From contig CAMAVS010000011.1 in assembly GCA_945861665.1 (NCBI GenBank), forward strand, positions 1 through 64,000: a stretch of DNA of 64,000 bases, given 5' to 3'. The translations under genes were made by a program, and so were the position numbers. Under the pieces are notes generated by a model that was not told the DNA's origin, did not search any database, and saw only the letters and a program-made list of their open reading frames with translations. This DNA is from Chitinophaga pinensis (lineage in GTDB: Bacteria; Bacteroidota; Bacteroidia; UBA4408). Of the stretch, positions 15,147 to 27,122 are shown piece by piece (within the stretch, counting starts at the first letter, position 1; the number at the start of each line of letters is the position of its first letter).

Positions 15147-18100
15147 TTATTGAATAGTAAAGCGGATACTAACTCCCGAGCTGGTATTGGATGTTTTAAA
15201 GGAAGTTGAAATTTCAGGTTTCGTAATTACTCTATCGTAAAATATACGAATGTTAAGCCGTTCGCTTACTATATAATCGGCCGTAAATTTCAATGTAATA
15301 ACCGTTTGCCCTGCTGTTACTTGGTTAATTTCAGTTACTACTTGACGAAGCAACGTGTTGTTTTTTCTAATCGATACATCCGCTCTGCAATTCAAATCGC
15401 TCTTTAATTGTTTCTTAGTTCCTTGAATTGTAAAAGGTATAGTAACATCTTTAAATCGATAGCCAAGCCCCGTTATTATCTCATTGCCCTTTACTTCTGT
15501 TATCTGGGTATTTGCCATTGAAAGTGAAATGTTTCTATCGCGCTTTAACTCCACTTTAGCAAGTAAACTGTTTTGCAAGGTCATGTCAAATCCAAGCAAA
15601 GGACTAAACTGTTCTGATATAGTTGCCACATTTATTTGTCGTTTTGCAATAAAATTGTTCGATATGTCTCTCGCTAAGTCCGCTCCATTTTCGTCCTGCA
15701 AATAATTTAAGTTAGTAGTGTATGAGCCAATATTAAAGGATGAACGGTAAGCATGCGTAACCGAAATGGTTTTAAAATATTTTTTGAACAAAGCATATTT
15801 ATTTAATCCATCGTAGGATACGCGCCAATTGGGTTTTGGAATTAGTTTAAAGGCATCAATAGTTCCTGCATTTGCCGAACCATTGCTATAAGCATCTACA
15901 AAAGAAAGCAATAATACATCCTGTGCCGTTGAGTTGTAGCCATCACTAAATTCGTCAAAAACCGACAGTGAGTGTGCATTTTGTTCGCCCAATTTTTTAG
16001 AATACTTTTCACGTTTTGCCAAGAAATTTTTAAATACCTGTGATGAGTGATCGCCCTTATCATCCTTTACGAAAGATGTTCCCAAGGCTATAATCGAAAC
16101 GCTAAAGCTTCCTGTTTCGGTTTTACTTTGCCCATAGTAGCTATCCGTTAGTGGGTCGTACTTATATATTTCCTGATTGTTGCGTGTTTTTGTTCTTGTT
16201 CCTGTTAGTTCAATTTTTAAATCTTTGAAGGGTTCTAAGCTTGCTTTCGCGTTGATATTTTCATTAAATGTGCGTGTAAATGGAGTATTCACATATTCCG
16301 ATTTTGATAACCACCCATTTTTACCCGCCTGTTCGGCAAAACCGGCACTCTGTTTTCCGAATACAAATTCGTAACCTGGAGCATACAGGAAATCAGAGTT
16401 ATTGTGTACATTTCTTCCATCCGATATTCCAAATAGCGTAGTTTTTGGTAAGTAGCCCGGTAATATTGTTCCATTGGTAACGGAGTAGCTTCCCGAAATA
16501 GATTTAACGGTCATGATAAACTTAGCAATGCCAGCTAAAAATTTACTGTCACTGGGTTTTGTTTTGACAGTATCTTTTGGTATTTTTTGTTTTTTATCCT
16601 TTTCGTTTTCTAACTTTTTGGGGTCTTTTTCATCTTTCTTATCACCCTTTTTTACAACTGATTTTACGGGTGCTTTTGGCTTGGGTGAGTTTACTTTTTT
16701 AAAGTACGGAATTTTGTTGTAAAGTGTTACCATATTCAATTGAGGATTCAATTGTTTTTGATTGGAGTTTGAAATATTGTTACCTATAATTTCAGACCCC
16801 AATGGTGCTGCCGTCCAATCATAGCCGGCCGAATATTTTGCTGTAAGGGTTACCCAATTTAAAAGCGGGAATTTATTGATAGGCACATTCCACGTAGTAT
16901 TTGTACGATGATTGTAAGTCGTAGTTCTACCAAACTTTTTAGCATTGTCTATTAGCACCGATTTTATTTTGTTGATGGAATCACGCTCATTATCTATTTC
17001 TTTGTCGTAGCTGCGGAATGCCTTGCCCTCTAACTCATCCAAGGAAGCATTGTTACTTGCCGTGAAGTCAATGGATAATGCTTTTGTTATATCGTATTTA
17101 AAATCATACACCCTGTTATTTACAAATGTTTTATTGTAAGTGGGTAAAATAAGTATTTCAGCACCATCAGTAGTATTACGTGTTTTTACTTCGTTGTAAT
17201 TTCTATCCACATCCGTTCGGAAGGATAGACGGGAAGGGCCAGTATTGTAATTAATATCACGAATCAATTGTAAATACGGGGAACTTAGTTTTTTCGATTT
17301 TGAAAAAGGTTTTATGTTTTTGGGATTGGCATTAAAATTATAGGCAAGGGCCCCTTTATAATTTTTTAATCGGTTGTATTCCGTATTTATATTTCTCTTG
17401 TACACTTCATTAAATGCGTAGGATACCGACAAATTCTCAACATCGTAAAAATGTGATTTGCCCGATCCCTTTTTTTCTTTTTTTACGTTCGTAAAATTGA
17501 TACCTTTTCTGCGTGTATAATCCTTAATGATTTTAGATAAGGAGTCTCTCTCCTGTTCCATATATGTTGGATAATTATCCAAGGTGGCTTTGGTTGTAAT
17601 ATCCGGATCGAGTGGATTGTATTTTGGAGCAATCCAACCTTCGGAATAACCTGCATACATCGGAATATTTAAGCCCACTTTTTCAGGAATAAATTTACCC
17701 AAACGTATGTTCGATGAAAGATCATAATTGTAGGTATTATCCAAAGCTCGTTCATTCAACTTTTGTTCGATACTGCCGAAGCCCTGTGTTTTAATTCCCG
17801 ATGCAAGTGTAATATCAGCGAAGTCGGCAAGCTTGGCTTGTACACGACCAAGGGCTGCCCATCCGCCTTTTTCTTCAAAACCTTCCAAGCTTAATTCGTT
17901 TACCCATATTTGCGCACATTTTGCAGCACCATCATCTTTAAAGTCGGTTGCGGCAATACGTTTTGGATTTCGAATACCAATCATAATTGTTTTTACGGCA
18001 CTTAAATTCGGATTACCTACAACGGTTATCAGGTGAGCACCGTTGTCGAATGTGGTAACATATGGTGTTATTAAATTGATGCCTTGTATTTTATTAATAA

Positions 18101-21100
18101 TGTCTTGATTGCGCTTTAGTTTTGCATCTTGCAAATCGGAGAAGGTAATGTCCATGTTGTTCACAGGGCTTTGCCAAATATCTTCGCGCGAAGTGGAGCC
18201 ATTAGGAGTAACTGACAAGGTATATTCGTACTCGTAATAATTCTGGTCGAAGTCGGTTCCTAATCGAACAAACATTTTTATGTCTCCTGTGTTAAGTGCC
18301 TCTTTACCTGCTGCTTCAGCGTGTGCAAACATTTTTAAGTGTTTGTAGTTACGCATATCTAACGAAACATTTTTATAAGTAGCTCTTCCATCACCGTCTT
18401 GTAAATTACAAACACTTAAGGATAAGGATTGCTCGTTTAACAATGCTTGTGAAGTAGTTTGTAAATTTCTTTGTCTGTCAATACCAGGAGGAAGCACATA
18501 GTTGAATGGTTTTTTTGAACTGTTTTCTTCTACGTTTACTGCAGCAATATTAAAAGTTGTTTGGTAAGCATTATCGTCCTGAATGTATTCTCCGGGATAC
18601 AACAAAGAGTAATTGTATTTTCTCCAATCGCCACGGATAAGCTCTAATCGTGCAAAACGACATACAATCGGTTGGTCGAATCCTTTAAAGAACATACGCA
18701 TAAATCGCATTGAGCGCAAATCAACATCACCAACAATTCTTTCAGGCGAACGAATAGGAATTTTGAATTGGTACCATTTTATATTTCTTGTACCGTTGGG
18801 CGTTACTGCTTGCGCTTCTACCACATCGGTAATGTAGTTTTGTCCAAGTACCATACTTCCGGGAGCAAGATTGATGTGATATTGAAAATAATTTTCAGAT
18901 TGTGTAAGGTTGTTGTCTCTATTTATATCTTCGGTATTTGGTGTAGTGTTTGAACTTGTTGGATAGCCATCGGGTTGCTCGGTGGTAGAGTTTCCTTCCA
19001 ATCCATTGTATTCACTGTAACGAGTTAAAACAGGAGCACTGGCATTGTCCCAATTTGAGCTTCTGAAATACTTGTAATCATCAGCTGATGGATCGGCTTT
19101 TGCATTTGTTGTTGCGATTGAATTTGTTCCGAAAGCAGCTTCAACAGAACTAATGTAGTTTGCAAAAAATGTTGCTTCATCTGTATTGCTATAACCGTCT
19201 AATCCCACATCTTGTTTTTGTCTCTTTTCAGCGTCATTATCAAATGCATTTACCATTGGTTGAGTTAACGGCACAAGCCCCCAATTGGTATTTGTAAGCA
19301 CGTTTGTGTCGTAAGGTTTAGCAAAAGGCAATCCATTTTCAAACGATTTTCTGGAATCTTTTAATACATCTTCTGAGATGTCACCGATGTTAAAATATAA
19401 GTCACCCTTTGTGTTGGCTGCTGTAAGGTTATCATCGTTAAATGGGTCCATCATCCAAAACTGGATATAGTCCACATTGGATGCTTCGAAATCGGTGGTC
19501 TCTAATCTTCGGATAACACCTCCCCAAGTGGAAGTAGGATTTGTTAATTTTCCGTCAGCAGCCAATCCTGTTACATTAAAATTATAAGGGCCTCTTTCAT
19601 CGGGATAAAATGCAAAGTCGAGTATGGGTAAATTTGTAACAATGGCATTTGGATTTTGCCTGTTTGGAAAAATTTCTTTTTCCAATACCTCTCTTACAAA
19701 ATGATTTGATTGCGCAACCTTATCACTTTTAATGTGATCGGGTGTTAGGTTGTTGTTTCTAAAAAACAAAGGGTCAATAATGTACCAAGCTAATTTTGAA
19801 CGATTGTATCCGTAAGCTAAGTTGTTGGTTAAATTTCCTTCTGGGAATAAGTCGATCTGACCTTGAGGTACACTTGCCAGTGTCCACGATTGCTGCTGTT
19901 TTAAATCAATGGCAGACTGGCTACCTTCAAAATCATCGATGTACGAAATACCTTCTTTTCCTATTGCACGGGCGTGTCCGGGAAATAATCTGGCAACCTC
20001 ACCGGCAACTGTTAATGTGGACATTTCCTTTGTGTTAATCAAGGGGATTCTATCAATCAACTTAGTAAGAAATGGGGCTTCTGTTCTATAGGTTCCATCT
20101 AAGCCAACAATAGTATTTGATATGGGCTCATCGCCAATGTTTACTTTTTGTGTAAGGGGCCTTTCTGTTAAATTCATAAAAGTACCACCCAGTGTAAAAT
20201 CTTTGGAAAATTGATAGTCTAAATGTGTTCCAATAAGCGATTTGGTTTGGAAGGCAAATAATGCGTTGCTCTCCAACGATATTTTTATGGGTTTTCCTGA
20301 CTCCAAAATACCTTGATTTATAATTTTTACACGACCAAGTGCATAGTCAACTGTATAATCGACATTTTCAGTAAGTGGTGCACCACCAGCAGTAACTTTT
20401 ACCGACCCCTGGGGTATATTAACAGCATTTAATGGAATTTCAGAACCGGATGAAGAACTATAGCTACCACGCATTTTAAAACGATTTTTGGCAGGAATTT
20501 GCTGTGCCGCTGTTTTGGTTGAGTCGTATAATTCCTGAAACACATATTTATTTGCAAGCTGTTGTTCACCCTCAGAGAAATGATTTCGTAAGTGACTACC
20601 AAAAGGCTCTAGTACAGGAAAATATAATTTTCCATTCTTTAAATTGATAGGAATTATATCTCCTTGAATAACATCTAAGACTCCATCAGCGCCTTGATTT
20701 CCCTGCCTATTTAGTCTGTCTAATTTAAAAACTTGAAGTAATATTTTTCCGTTGATGGCGCCTTCAGAAATATAATTCACATCAACTCCTCTCTCAATGT
20801 TTGCGTGTAAAACATTTAGTTGTAAATCTTTTTCATTGATGTTGTAACCTCCAACACTGTATACGTTTTTCATCATCAAATCCCAAATCGGTAACTTAAT
20901 ACGCACACTGGTTGCTTTTAGCATTTTAAGAAAAAGCGCCTTTGGTGCAGCAACGCCATCGTTTGAAAACTCTCCTGCTTGATAGGTTTTTCCATCAACA
21001 GTATATTGGTAGGCAACAGAAAGTACAGCGCTGCTGCTTAAGGTTGAATTGAGCGAGATAAAACCTAAGCGTGGGTGAAAGGTGTATTCAGATTCTGATA

Positions 21101-22490
21101 ATTTTCTGGCGTTCTCAATTACTTCATAATCTTGTACGGGTGCAAAATTAATACCCGGTGTATTGTATATAGATAAGGTATTGATGGCATTAAAAAAGCC
21201 GCGATCGGGAAGTAAGGTATTCATGTGCGTATATAAATCATTCGAACCCTTATTGTCTGGATATCCTTTTGAATCATTTGCTGCTGCAGGGTCGTTAATA
21301 AAACCTTGTGCAAACCACGATTGATTTGGGAAATTGGAAGGAGAGTTGGTTCGTTTTGATTCACCTAAATCCGCAAAAGCAACAATGTTTCGTGTATTGT
21401 CGGTCACACCATTTTCGTTTGTTACCCATACCTCAACGCGTGCAATGTTAATTTTAGAACTTAAAATAGGAGCAGTGGACAGGGCTTTTTCGTAACTGTC
21501 TCTGAAGTATTGTGAAAGAAAAAAGTGTCGGTTCGATTCATAATTATCACCCAACACTTCAAACTTAGTAACCTGAGCTCCACCGCTAACTTCCACCTCA
21601 CTCTTTTTTCCTTTTTGTTGTGAGAAAATTGTTGTTGCTGTTAATCTTCCAAATTGCAATTTAGTTTTTATACCGAACAAGCTTTGGCTACCTGTAATTA
21701 AACTTCCATTCAGTGGTAAGCTAACATTTCCCGCTTCTATTTTTTTAATGATTTCATCCTCGAATCCTGTGTATTCTAATTTTGTTTGATTTTCCCAATC
21801 AAACGCAGCTTCGGTATTATAGTTGAGTGTAAGTTTTAATTTTTCGCCAATTTTCCCAATCATGTTAATTTGAATTTTTTGGTCGAAGTTAAAGGTGCTT
21901 ACTTTTCGTTGTTTTTCCGTTAACGCAGGATTTTCATTTCGCGATGTGTTTACACCAAAAATTAGTTCAGCCGAACCTTGTGGGCGAATATCAACGGTGT
22001 TGCCTCCAAAAATCCTATCGAACGCATCGCCTGCTACGTGTATGGGCGGTATAAGATTGTTTTTAGGATTGTTAACATTTTCAGCATCTTGACGTTTTTT
22101 CCAATTGTCTTTCAATGCTTTTTTCATATCGTAGTCCAGGTATTCCTCCATAGTCATATAGGAAGGATTGCGATAATTTATATCGCCCATTTTTTGTTTA
22201 AAAATGTATTGGCCGGTTTTTGGGTCGTACTCTAATTCATCTTTAATATTGGTAGGGTTGTTTCCGTAAAGTCCGCCCACGTGACCTTTGTCTGAAGGGT
22301 CCCAGGAGTCGTCTTTAAATGGGTAAGGAAGTTTTGTGTCTTTTGTTTTTCCTGTGTCACCAGGAAGCGTTTTTGCCGGACTTACAACGTAACGATGGTA
22401 ACGATTTACCATTGCACTCGAATTCCATATAATCAATGACAGTGTGCTAACAAAAAAGTAAAAAGGTATGCTGCTGCGCTCTATCTTCAC
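15147..22490 (-). CDS. sprA: Cell-surface protein SprA (type IX secretion translocon)
   Basis: 2447 aa, characteristic N terminus and size; gene neighbourhood ruvA-sprA-gcvH. Confidence 0.95.
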   Translation of the reverse strand: MKIERSSIPFYFFVSTLSLIIWNSSAMVNRYHRYVVSPAKTLPGDTGKTKDTKLPYPFKDDSWDPSDKGHVGGLYGNNPTNIKDELEYDPKTGQYIFKQKMGDINYRNPSYMTMEEYLDYDMKKALKDNWKKRQDAENVNNPKNNLIPPIHVAGDAFDRIFGGNTVDIRPQGSAELIFGVNTSRNENPALTEKQRKVSTFNFDQKIQINMIGKIGEKLKLTLNYNTEAAFDWENQTKLEYTGFEDEIIKKIEAGNVSLPLNGSLITGSQSLFGIKTKLQFGRLTATTIFSQQKGKKSEVEVSGGAQVTKFEVLGDNYESNRHFFLSQYFRDSYEKALSTAPILSSKINIARVEVWVTNENGVTDNTRNIVAFADLGESKRTNSPSNFPNQSWFAQGFINDPAAANDSKGYPDNKGSNDLYTHMNTLLPDRGFFNAINTLSIYNTPGINFAPVQDYEVIENARKLSESEYTFHPRLGFISLNSTLSSSAVLSVAYQYTVDGKTYQAGEFSNDGVAAPKALFLKMLKATSVRIKLPIWDLMMKNVYSVGGYNINEKDLQLNVLHANIERGVDVNYISEGAINGKILLQVFKLDRLNRQGNQGADGVLDVIQGDIIPINLKNGKLYFPVLEPFGSHLRNHFSEGEQQLANKYVFQELYDSTKTAAQQIPAKNRFKMRGSYSSSSGSEIPLNAVNIPQGSVKVTAGGAPLTENVDYTVDYALGRVKIINQGILESGKPIKISLESNALFAFQTKSLIGTHLDYQFSKDFTLGGTFMNLTERPLTQKVNIGDEPISNTIVGLDGTYRTEAPFLTKLIDRIPLINTKEMSTLTVAGEVARLFPGHARAIGKEGISYIDDFEGSQSAIDLKQQQSWTLASVPQGQIDLFPEGNLTNNLAYGYNRSKLAWYIIDPLFFRNNNLTPDHIKSDKVAQSNHFVREVLEKEIFPNRQNPNAIVTNLPILDFAFYPDERGPYNFNVTGLAADGKLTNPTSTWGGVIRRLETTDFEASNVDYIQFWMMDPFNDDNLTAANTKGDLYFNIGDISEDVLKDSRKSFENGLPFAKPYDTNVLTNTNWGLVPLTQPMVNAFDNDAEKRQKQDVGLDGYSNTDEATFFANYISSVEAAFGTNSIATTNAKADPSADDYKYFRSSNWDNASAPVLTRYSEYNGLEGNSTTEQPDGYPTSSNTTPNTEDINRDNNLTQSENYFQYHINLAPGSMVLGQNYITDVVEAQAVTPNGTRNIKWYQFKIPIRSPERIVGDVDLRSMRFMRMFFKGFDQPIVCRFARLELIRGDWRKYNYSLLYPGEYIQDDNAYQTTFNIAAVNVEENSSKKPFNYVLPPGIDRQRNLQTTSQALLNEQSLSLSVCNLQDGDGRATYKNVSLDMRNYKHLKMFAHAEAAGKEALNTGDIKMFVRLGTDFDQNYYEYEYTLSVTPNGSTSREDIWQSPVNNMDITFSDLQDAKLKRNQDIINKIQGINLITPYVTTFDNGAHLITVVGNPNLSAVKTIMIGIRNPKRIAATDFKDDGAAKCAQIWVNELSLEGFEEKGGWAALGRVQAKLADFADITLASGIKTQGFGSIEQKLNERALDNTYNYDLSSNIRLGKFIPEKVGLNIPMYAGYSEGWIAPKYNPLDPDITTKATLDNYPTYMEQERDSLSKIIKDYTRRKGINFTNVKKEKKGSGKSHFYDVENLSVSYAFNEVYKRNINTEYNRLKNYKGALAYNFNANPKNIKPFSKSKKLSSPYLQLIRDINYNTGPSRLSFRTDVDRNYNEVKTRNTTDGAEILILPTYNKTFVNNRVYDFKYDITKALSIDFTASNNASLDELEGKAFRSYDKEIDNERDSINKIKSVLIDNAKKFGRTTTYNHRTNTTWNVPINKFPLLNWVTLTAKYSAGYDWTAAPLGSEIIGNNISNSNQKQLNPQLNMVTLYNKIPYFKKVNSPKPKAPVKSVVKKGDKKDEKDPKKLENEKDKKQKIPKDTVKTKPSDSKFLAGIAKFIMTVKSISGSYSVTNGTILPGYLPKTTLFGISDGRNVHNNSDFLYAPGYEFVFGKQSAGFAEQAGKNGWLSKSEYVNTPFTRTFNENINAKASLEPFKDLKIELTGTRTKTRNNQEIYKYDPLTDSYYGQSKTETGSFSVSIIALGTSFVKDDKGDHSSQVFKNFLAKREKYSKKLGEQNAHSLSVFDEFSDGYNSTAQDVLLLSFVDAYSNGSANAGTIDAFKLIPKPNWRVSYDGLNKYALFKKYFKTISVTHAYRSSFNIGSYTTNLNYLQDENGADLARDISNNFIAKRQINVATISEQFSPLLGFDMTLQNSLLAKVELKRDRNISLSMANTQITEVKGNEIITGLGYRFKDVTIPFTIQGTKKQLKSDLNCRADVSIRKNNTLLRQVVTEINQVTAGQTVITLKFTADYIVSERLNIRIFYDRVITKPEISTSFKTSNTSSGVSIRFTIQ

Positions 22491-22503
22491 TGTATAATTG
22501 TCA

Positions 22504-23097
22504 CTACAAATTTTTCAATGTTTGTTTTATAGCTTGCTCTACTGATAATTCGGAAGTTGCCGCTCGAATTACTTTATCCAATGATTTTTCAGCTAAATTT
22601 TTGGCAAAGCCTAGCATTACCAAAGCAGATAACGCTTCTTCTCGAATTGTATTGTGTGGCATCATCGAAAATGTGCTCGCAGTGTCTTCTTTTCCTACTT
22701 TATCTTTCAAATCAACAATAATTCGCTGTGCTGTTTTGTCGCCAATTCCTTTTACGGAGCGCAATGCTGCTACATTCCCTGCTAATATGGTTTGTTGTAA
22801 TTCCGATGGAGCAAAAGAAGAAAGAAACATACGTGCTGTGTTTCCTCCTACGCCCGAAACGGAAATTAAATGTCGGAAAAAAGTGCGCTCACTTTCTTCC
22901 GAAAAACCGTACATGGTTTGTGTATAATCCATTGTGTTTACCAAGGTGTGGCTATATAATTTACATTTATCACCTGGGGCACCCAGTTTAGAAAATGTGT
23001 TTAATGAAATATTTAGCATATACCCAACGCCCGAACAGTCTATTACTGCATAAGTAGGTGTTTTTTCAGCTAAGCGACCTTCAATGTGTGTTATCAT
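22504..23097 (-). CDS. ruvA: Holliday junction branch migration protein RuvA
   Basis: MITHIEGRLAEKTPTYAVIDCSGVGY; GVGGNTARMFLSS, VKGIGDKTAQRIIVDLKDK; start set at 23097 rather than 23148. Confidence 0.95.
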   Translation of the reverse strand: MITHIEGRLAEKTPTYAVIDCSGVGYMLNISLNTFSKLGAPGDKCKLYSHTLVNTMDYTQTMYGFSEESERTFFRHLISVSGVGGNTARMFLSSFAPSELQQTILAGNVAALRSVKGIGDKTAQRIIVDLKDKVGKEDTASTFSMMPHNTIREEALSALVMLGFAKNLAEKSLDKVIRAATSELSVEQAIKQTLKNL

Positions 23098-23098
23098 A

Positions 23099-25390
23099 TT
23101 ATATATCTTCTCCGGCAGATTGTTTAACTTGCGCATCCACAACTGCAATGGTAACCATATTCACAATTTCTCTAACCGAACTTCCCAACTGAACAATATG
23201 TACCGATTTTCTTAATCCTAGTAAAACTGGCCCAATAGCTTCAGTACTTCCCATTTCTTGCAGCATTTTATAGGCTATATTGCCGGATGAAAGATTCGGG
23301 AAAATAAGTGTATTTGCTGGAGCCTTTGCCAATTCACTGAACGGAAATTGCTCCTTTGTCATTTCACTGTTGAGCGCAAAATTTGCTTGTATTTCACCAT
23401 CTACAATCAATTCAGGGTGTTCTTCGTGCAGTATACTTACTGCTTCGCGAACTTTGTTTGATTCCTCGCTGTTTACTGAACCAAAGTTGGAGTAGGAGAG
23501 CAGTGCTATTCTTGGAATAATGTTCAATTGTTGCACAGCAGTGGCCGTTAGCAACGTTATATCTACTAAGTCTTGGGCAGTTGGATTAATGGTTACAGTA
23601 GTATCGGCAATAAAGTACGGACCTTTTTTATTCACCATAATATACATTCCTGCTACTCGATTAACCCCCTTTTGAGTGCCAATTATTTGTAAGGCAGGAC
23701 GAATGGTATCTGGATATTTTCTGGTTACTCCCGATATTAATGCATCCGCTTCACCTGTTTCCACCATCATTGCACCAAAGTAGTTACGTTCACGCATAGC
23801 TTTGCGAGCCTCAGGTAAGGTGCATCCTTTGCGTTTACGTTTTTTGAAAAACAAATCACCGTATTCATTTCTTTTCACATCTTGCTCTTTGTTTCGCGGA
23901 TCTATAATTACAGTATCGCCTAGGTCGATATTGTTTTGAAGCATTAAAGCATTTATTTTTTCCTTATTACCCAATAACACAGGTATTGCAATTCCTTCAT
24001 CACGCACTTGTTGAGCAGCTTTTAGAATTTTGTGATTATCGGCTTCAGCAAAAACCACTTTCATTAATTTTTGTTTTGCACGAATAGTGATGTAACGCAT
24101 TAACTTACTGTCAAGTCCTAAGCGGTTCATCAATTCGGTTTTATATCCTTCCCAATCGGTAATTTTTAATCGTGCAATGCCCGAATCGATGGCGGCCTTT
24201 GCAACTGCTGGAGCTACCGTATAAATTAAACGAGGATCAATGGGTTTTGGAATAATATAATCTCTTCCAAAAGCCATACTTTTTTCGTTATAAGCCAATG
24301 TAACAGCCTCTGGAACAGGTTCTTTTGCAAGTTCAGCAATAGCTTTTACTGCTGCCAGTTTCATTGCCTCGTTAATTCCACTTGCGCGAACATCTAATGC
24401 CCCTCTAAATATAAATGGAAAACCAAGTACATTGTTTACTTGGTTTGGAAAGTCGGAACGACCAGTCGCTAAAATGATGTCTTTTCGTGCAGCTATTGCT
24501 TCGTGATAAGTAATTTCAGGGTCAGGGTTAGCAAGAGCAAAAACAATGGGATCTTTTGCCATTGATTGAATCATAGCTTTGTTTACCACATTTCCTTTCG
24601 ATAAACCCAGAAAAACATCGGCTCCTTTGAAGGCATCTTTCAATGTTTTAATATTTTTAATCTTCGTTGCAAAATACTTTTTTTGGTCATCTAAGTCTTT
24701 TCTGTCTACTGAAATTACGCCCTTGGAATCGAGCATAATGATGTTTTCTTTTTTAGCACCCAAGGCGAGGTAAAGCTTTGTACAAGATATTGCTGAGGCC
24801 CCAGCACCGTTTACGACTATCTTTATTTTGTTTATTTTTTTATTGACTAATTCCAGGGCATTTAACAAACCGGCAGCCGAAATAATGGCTGTTCCGTGCT
24901 GATCATCGTGCATCAGTGGAATGTCTAATTCCTCTTTTAATCTCCGTTCTATTTCAAAACACTCAGGAGCTTTTATATCTTCTAGATTAATACCACCAAA
25001 AGTGGGTGCAATAGCTTTTACAGTGTTAACAAACGAGTCAACATCCACCGCATCTACCTCAATGTCAAACACATCTATATCGGCAAATATTTTAAACAAC
25101 AATCCTTTTCCTTCCATAACGGGCTTAGATGCCAGTGGGCCAATATTGCCTAAGCCAAGCACTGCAGTTCCGTTGGATATAACAGCTACTAAATTTCCTT
25201 TTGCAGTATATTTATAAGCATCATCCGGATTTTTTTCTATTTCAAGGCAAGGTTCGGCAACCCCTGGAGAATAAGCTAATGAAAGGTCTCGTTGGGAGTT
25301 ATATGGTTTGGTTGGTATTACCTCAATTTTCCCCGGTCTGCCTTGTGAATGATAATCAAGCGCATCTTGTTTTTTTATTTTTGTAGCCAT
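23099..25390 (-). CDS. maeB: NADP-dependent malic enzyme (malic enzyme + phosphotransacetylase domains)
   Basis: 763 aa, [34 protein letters not shown]-terminal PTA-like domain. Confidence 0.95.
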   Translation of the reverse strand: MATKIKKQDALDYHSQGRPGKIEVIPTKPYNSQRDLSLAYSPGVAEPCLEIEKNPDDAYKYTAKGNLVAVISNGTAVLGLGNIGPLASKPVMEGKGLLFKIFADIDVFDIEVDAVDVDSFVNTVKAIAPTFGGINLEDIKAPECFEIERRLKEELDIPLMHDDQHGTAIISAAGLLNALELVNKKINKIKIVVNGAGASAISCTKLYLALGAKKENIIMLDSKGVISVDRKDLDDQKKYFATKIKNIKTLKDAFKGADVFLGLSKGNVVNKAMIQSMAKDPIVFALANPDPEITYHEAIAARKDIILATGRSDFPNQVNNVLGFPFIFRGALDVRASGINEAMKLAAVKAIAELAKEPVPEAVTLAYNEKSMAFGRDYIIPKPIDPRLIYTVAPAVAKAAIDSGIARLKITDWEGYKTELMNRLGLDSKLMRYITIRAKQKLMKVVFAEADNHKILKAAQQVRDEGIAIPVLLGNKEKINALMLQNNIDLGDTVIIDPRNKEQDVKRNEYGDLFFKKRKRKGCTLPEARKAMRERNYFGAMMVETGEADALISGVTRKYPDTIRPALQIIGTQKGVNRVAGMYIMVNKKGPYFIADTTVTINPTAQDLVDITLLTATAVQQLNIIPRIALLSYSNFGSVNSEESNKVREAVSILHEEHPELIVDGEIQANFALNSEMTKEQFPFSELAKAPANTLIFPNLSSGNIAYKMLQEMGSTEAIGPVLLGLRKSVHIVQLGSSVREIVNMVTIAVVDAQVKQSAGEDI

Positions 25391-25511
25391 CTATTTATTT
25401 GTTTTCTAAATATTTTCTAAATAACTTGAACTTGCGAAGTTAATAAATTATGAAAAATATTGCATATTTTAATTTAGGACAGGTACTTTTATCAAAAAAT
25501 AGCAAATTAGG

Positions 25512-26201
25512 GTGAAAAATGTAGTGGTATTTACAGGTGCAGGAATAAGTGCTGAGAGTGGTATTAAAACTTTTCGCGATAGTGGCGGACAATGGGATGA
25601 ATATGATTTAAATAACGTTGCTACTCCCGAAGCTTGGGAAAGAAATCCAATTTTGGTGCTCGATTTTTACAATGCGCGTAGAAAGCAAGTAATGAAGGCC
25701 AAACCAAATTCTGCACATAAAGCGCTTGTTGAGCTAGAGCAAAAATTTAATGTGCAAATAATTACCCAAAATGTGGATGATTTGCACGAAAGGGCCGGTT
25801 CAAAAAATGTGTTGCATTTACACGGTGAAATAATGAAGGCTCAAAGTACAGCCGACCCATCGCTTGTTCATACACTGCAAAATTCGAGCCTTTTGCATGG
25901 TGATAAATGTAAAAATGGATCGCAATTGCGACCACACATTGTTTGGTTTGGGGAGCTCGTTCCGAATATGGAATTGGCTTATTTATTAGTAGAAAATGCC
26001 GATATATTAATTGTTACAGGAACTTCGTTAAATGTTTATCCTGCTGCTGGCTTGCTTGAGTACGCACCAAAAAAATCGGCTAAATACATTATAGACCCAA
26101 ATGATGTGAGCCTTGTTATAGAGGAAGGATTTACCTATATTAAAAAAAATGCAGGAAATGGATTGCCTGAATTATGTCAAAAATTGCTGAATGAAAAATA
26201 G
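25512..26201 (+). CDS. cobB: Sir2-family NAD-dependent deacylase (GTG start)
   Basis: VVFTGAGISAESGIKTFRD, TQNVDDLHERAGS, LHLHGE. Confidence 0.93.
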   Translation: MKNVVVFTGAGISAESGIKTFRDSGGQWDEYDLNNVATPEAWERNPILVLDFYNARRKQVMKAKPNSAHKALVELEQKFNVQIITQNVDDLHERAGSKNVLHLHGEIMKAQSTADPSLVHTLQNSSLLHGDKCKNGSQLRPHIVWFGELVPNMELAYLLVENADILIVTGTSLNVYPAAGLLEYAPKKSAKYIIDPNDVSLVIEEGFTYIKKNAGNGLPELCQKLLNEK

Positions 26202-26541
26202 CCTTATCGTTGCTTTAGTTGCCTTGGCAGTATTTTATTCTTGTTCTAAAAAGCAAGGAGAAAGTCCTTATTCTATTATCAGCAAAGATACAATGGCACT
26301 TGTTATTACGGATTTACACATTGTTGATGCCGCAATTTCATTGAATAGTTTTGATATGAGTGCCACAGATTTTGATAAACAGAAGTTATATGCACAAGTT
26401 TTTAAACAACACAAAGTAACTAAGGCTAAATTTAATAAAAGCTTCAAATGTTATTCAGAAAACCTGGCGGAAATAAATGAAATTTATAAGGAAGTAATTA
26501 TTGCATTGAGTAAAAAGCAGGCAGAGGTAAGCAAACAATAA
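26191..26541 (+). CDS. DUF4296-type lipoprotein
   Basis: Lipobox VFYSCS; short a-helical DUF4296-like sequence. Confidence 0.65.
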   Translation: MKNSLIVALVALAVFYSCSKKQGESPYSIISKDTMALVITDLHIVDAAISLNSFDMSATDFDKQKLYAQVFKQHKVTKAKFNKSFKCYSENLAEINEIYKEVIIALSKKQAEVSKQ

Positions 26542-26542
26542 A

Positions 26543-27118
26543 TCACTTTTTGTAAAAATTCATTTCGCTCAGGTATTCATATACGGATTCTGGCATAAAA
26601 TAGCGCACCTCCTTTTTGTTTTTTATTGCATCGCGAATAAACGAGGAAGTTATTTCAACTAGAGGGGCATTTATTAATTTAATATTTTTATGGTTTCGTA
26701 ATGCGCCACCATCATAGCCCGGGCGCGGATAAACATACAATTGATAATGTTCCAAAATATGTTCGTAATTTTTCCATTTGTGAAAGGATTGTAAATTATC
26801 TGAACCCATAATGAGTGAAAAAACATTTTTAGGAAATTTTTCTTGCAAGTGTGCTAATGTGTTAACAGTATAAGAAGGTTGTGTTAGTTTAAATTCAATG
26901 TTACTGGCTTTCATTTTATTATTGATCCCAATAGCTAATTTTACAAGTTCTAATCTGTGATTATTCGCCAATAACGATGATTTTTCTTTTAGTGGATTAT
27001 GTGGCGAAACAATGAACCAAAGACTCTCTAAATCTGTAAACGAAAGCATATAATTTGCCAACAACATATGCCCATTGTGTATAGGATTAAATGAGCCGAA
27101 AAAGAGTCCTGTTTTCAT
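26543..27118 (-). CDS. nadD: Nicotinate-nucleotide adenylyltransferase
   Basis: GLFFGSFNPIHNGHM, LIMGSDNLQSFHKWKNYEHI. Confidence 0.95.
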   Translation of the reverse strand: MKTGLFFGSFNPIHNGHMLLANYMLSFTDLESLWFIVSPHNPLKEKSSLLANNHRLELVKLAIGINNKMKASNIEFKLTQPSYTVNTLAHLQEKFPKNVFSLIMGSDNLQSFHKWKNYEHILEHYQLYVYPRPGYDGGALRNHKNIKLINAPLVEITSSFIRDAIKNKKEVRYFMPESVYEYLSEMNFYKK

Positions 27119-27122
27119 TTCA

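Noticed and set aside
15147-22490. Many + strand ORFs antisense to sprA
   Set aside because: Shadow ORFs of a long real gene; no motifs.
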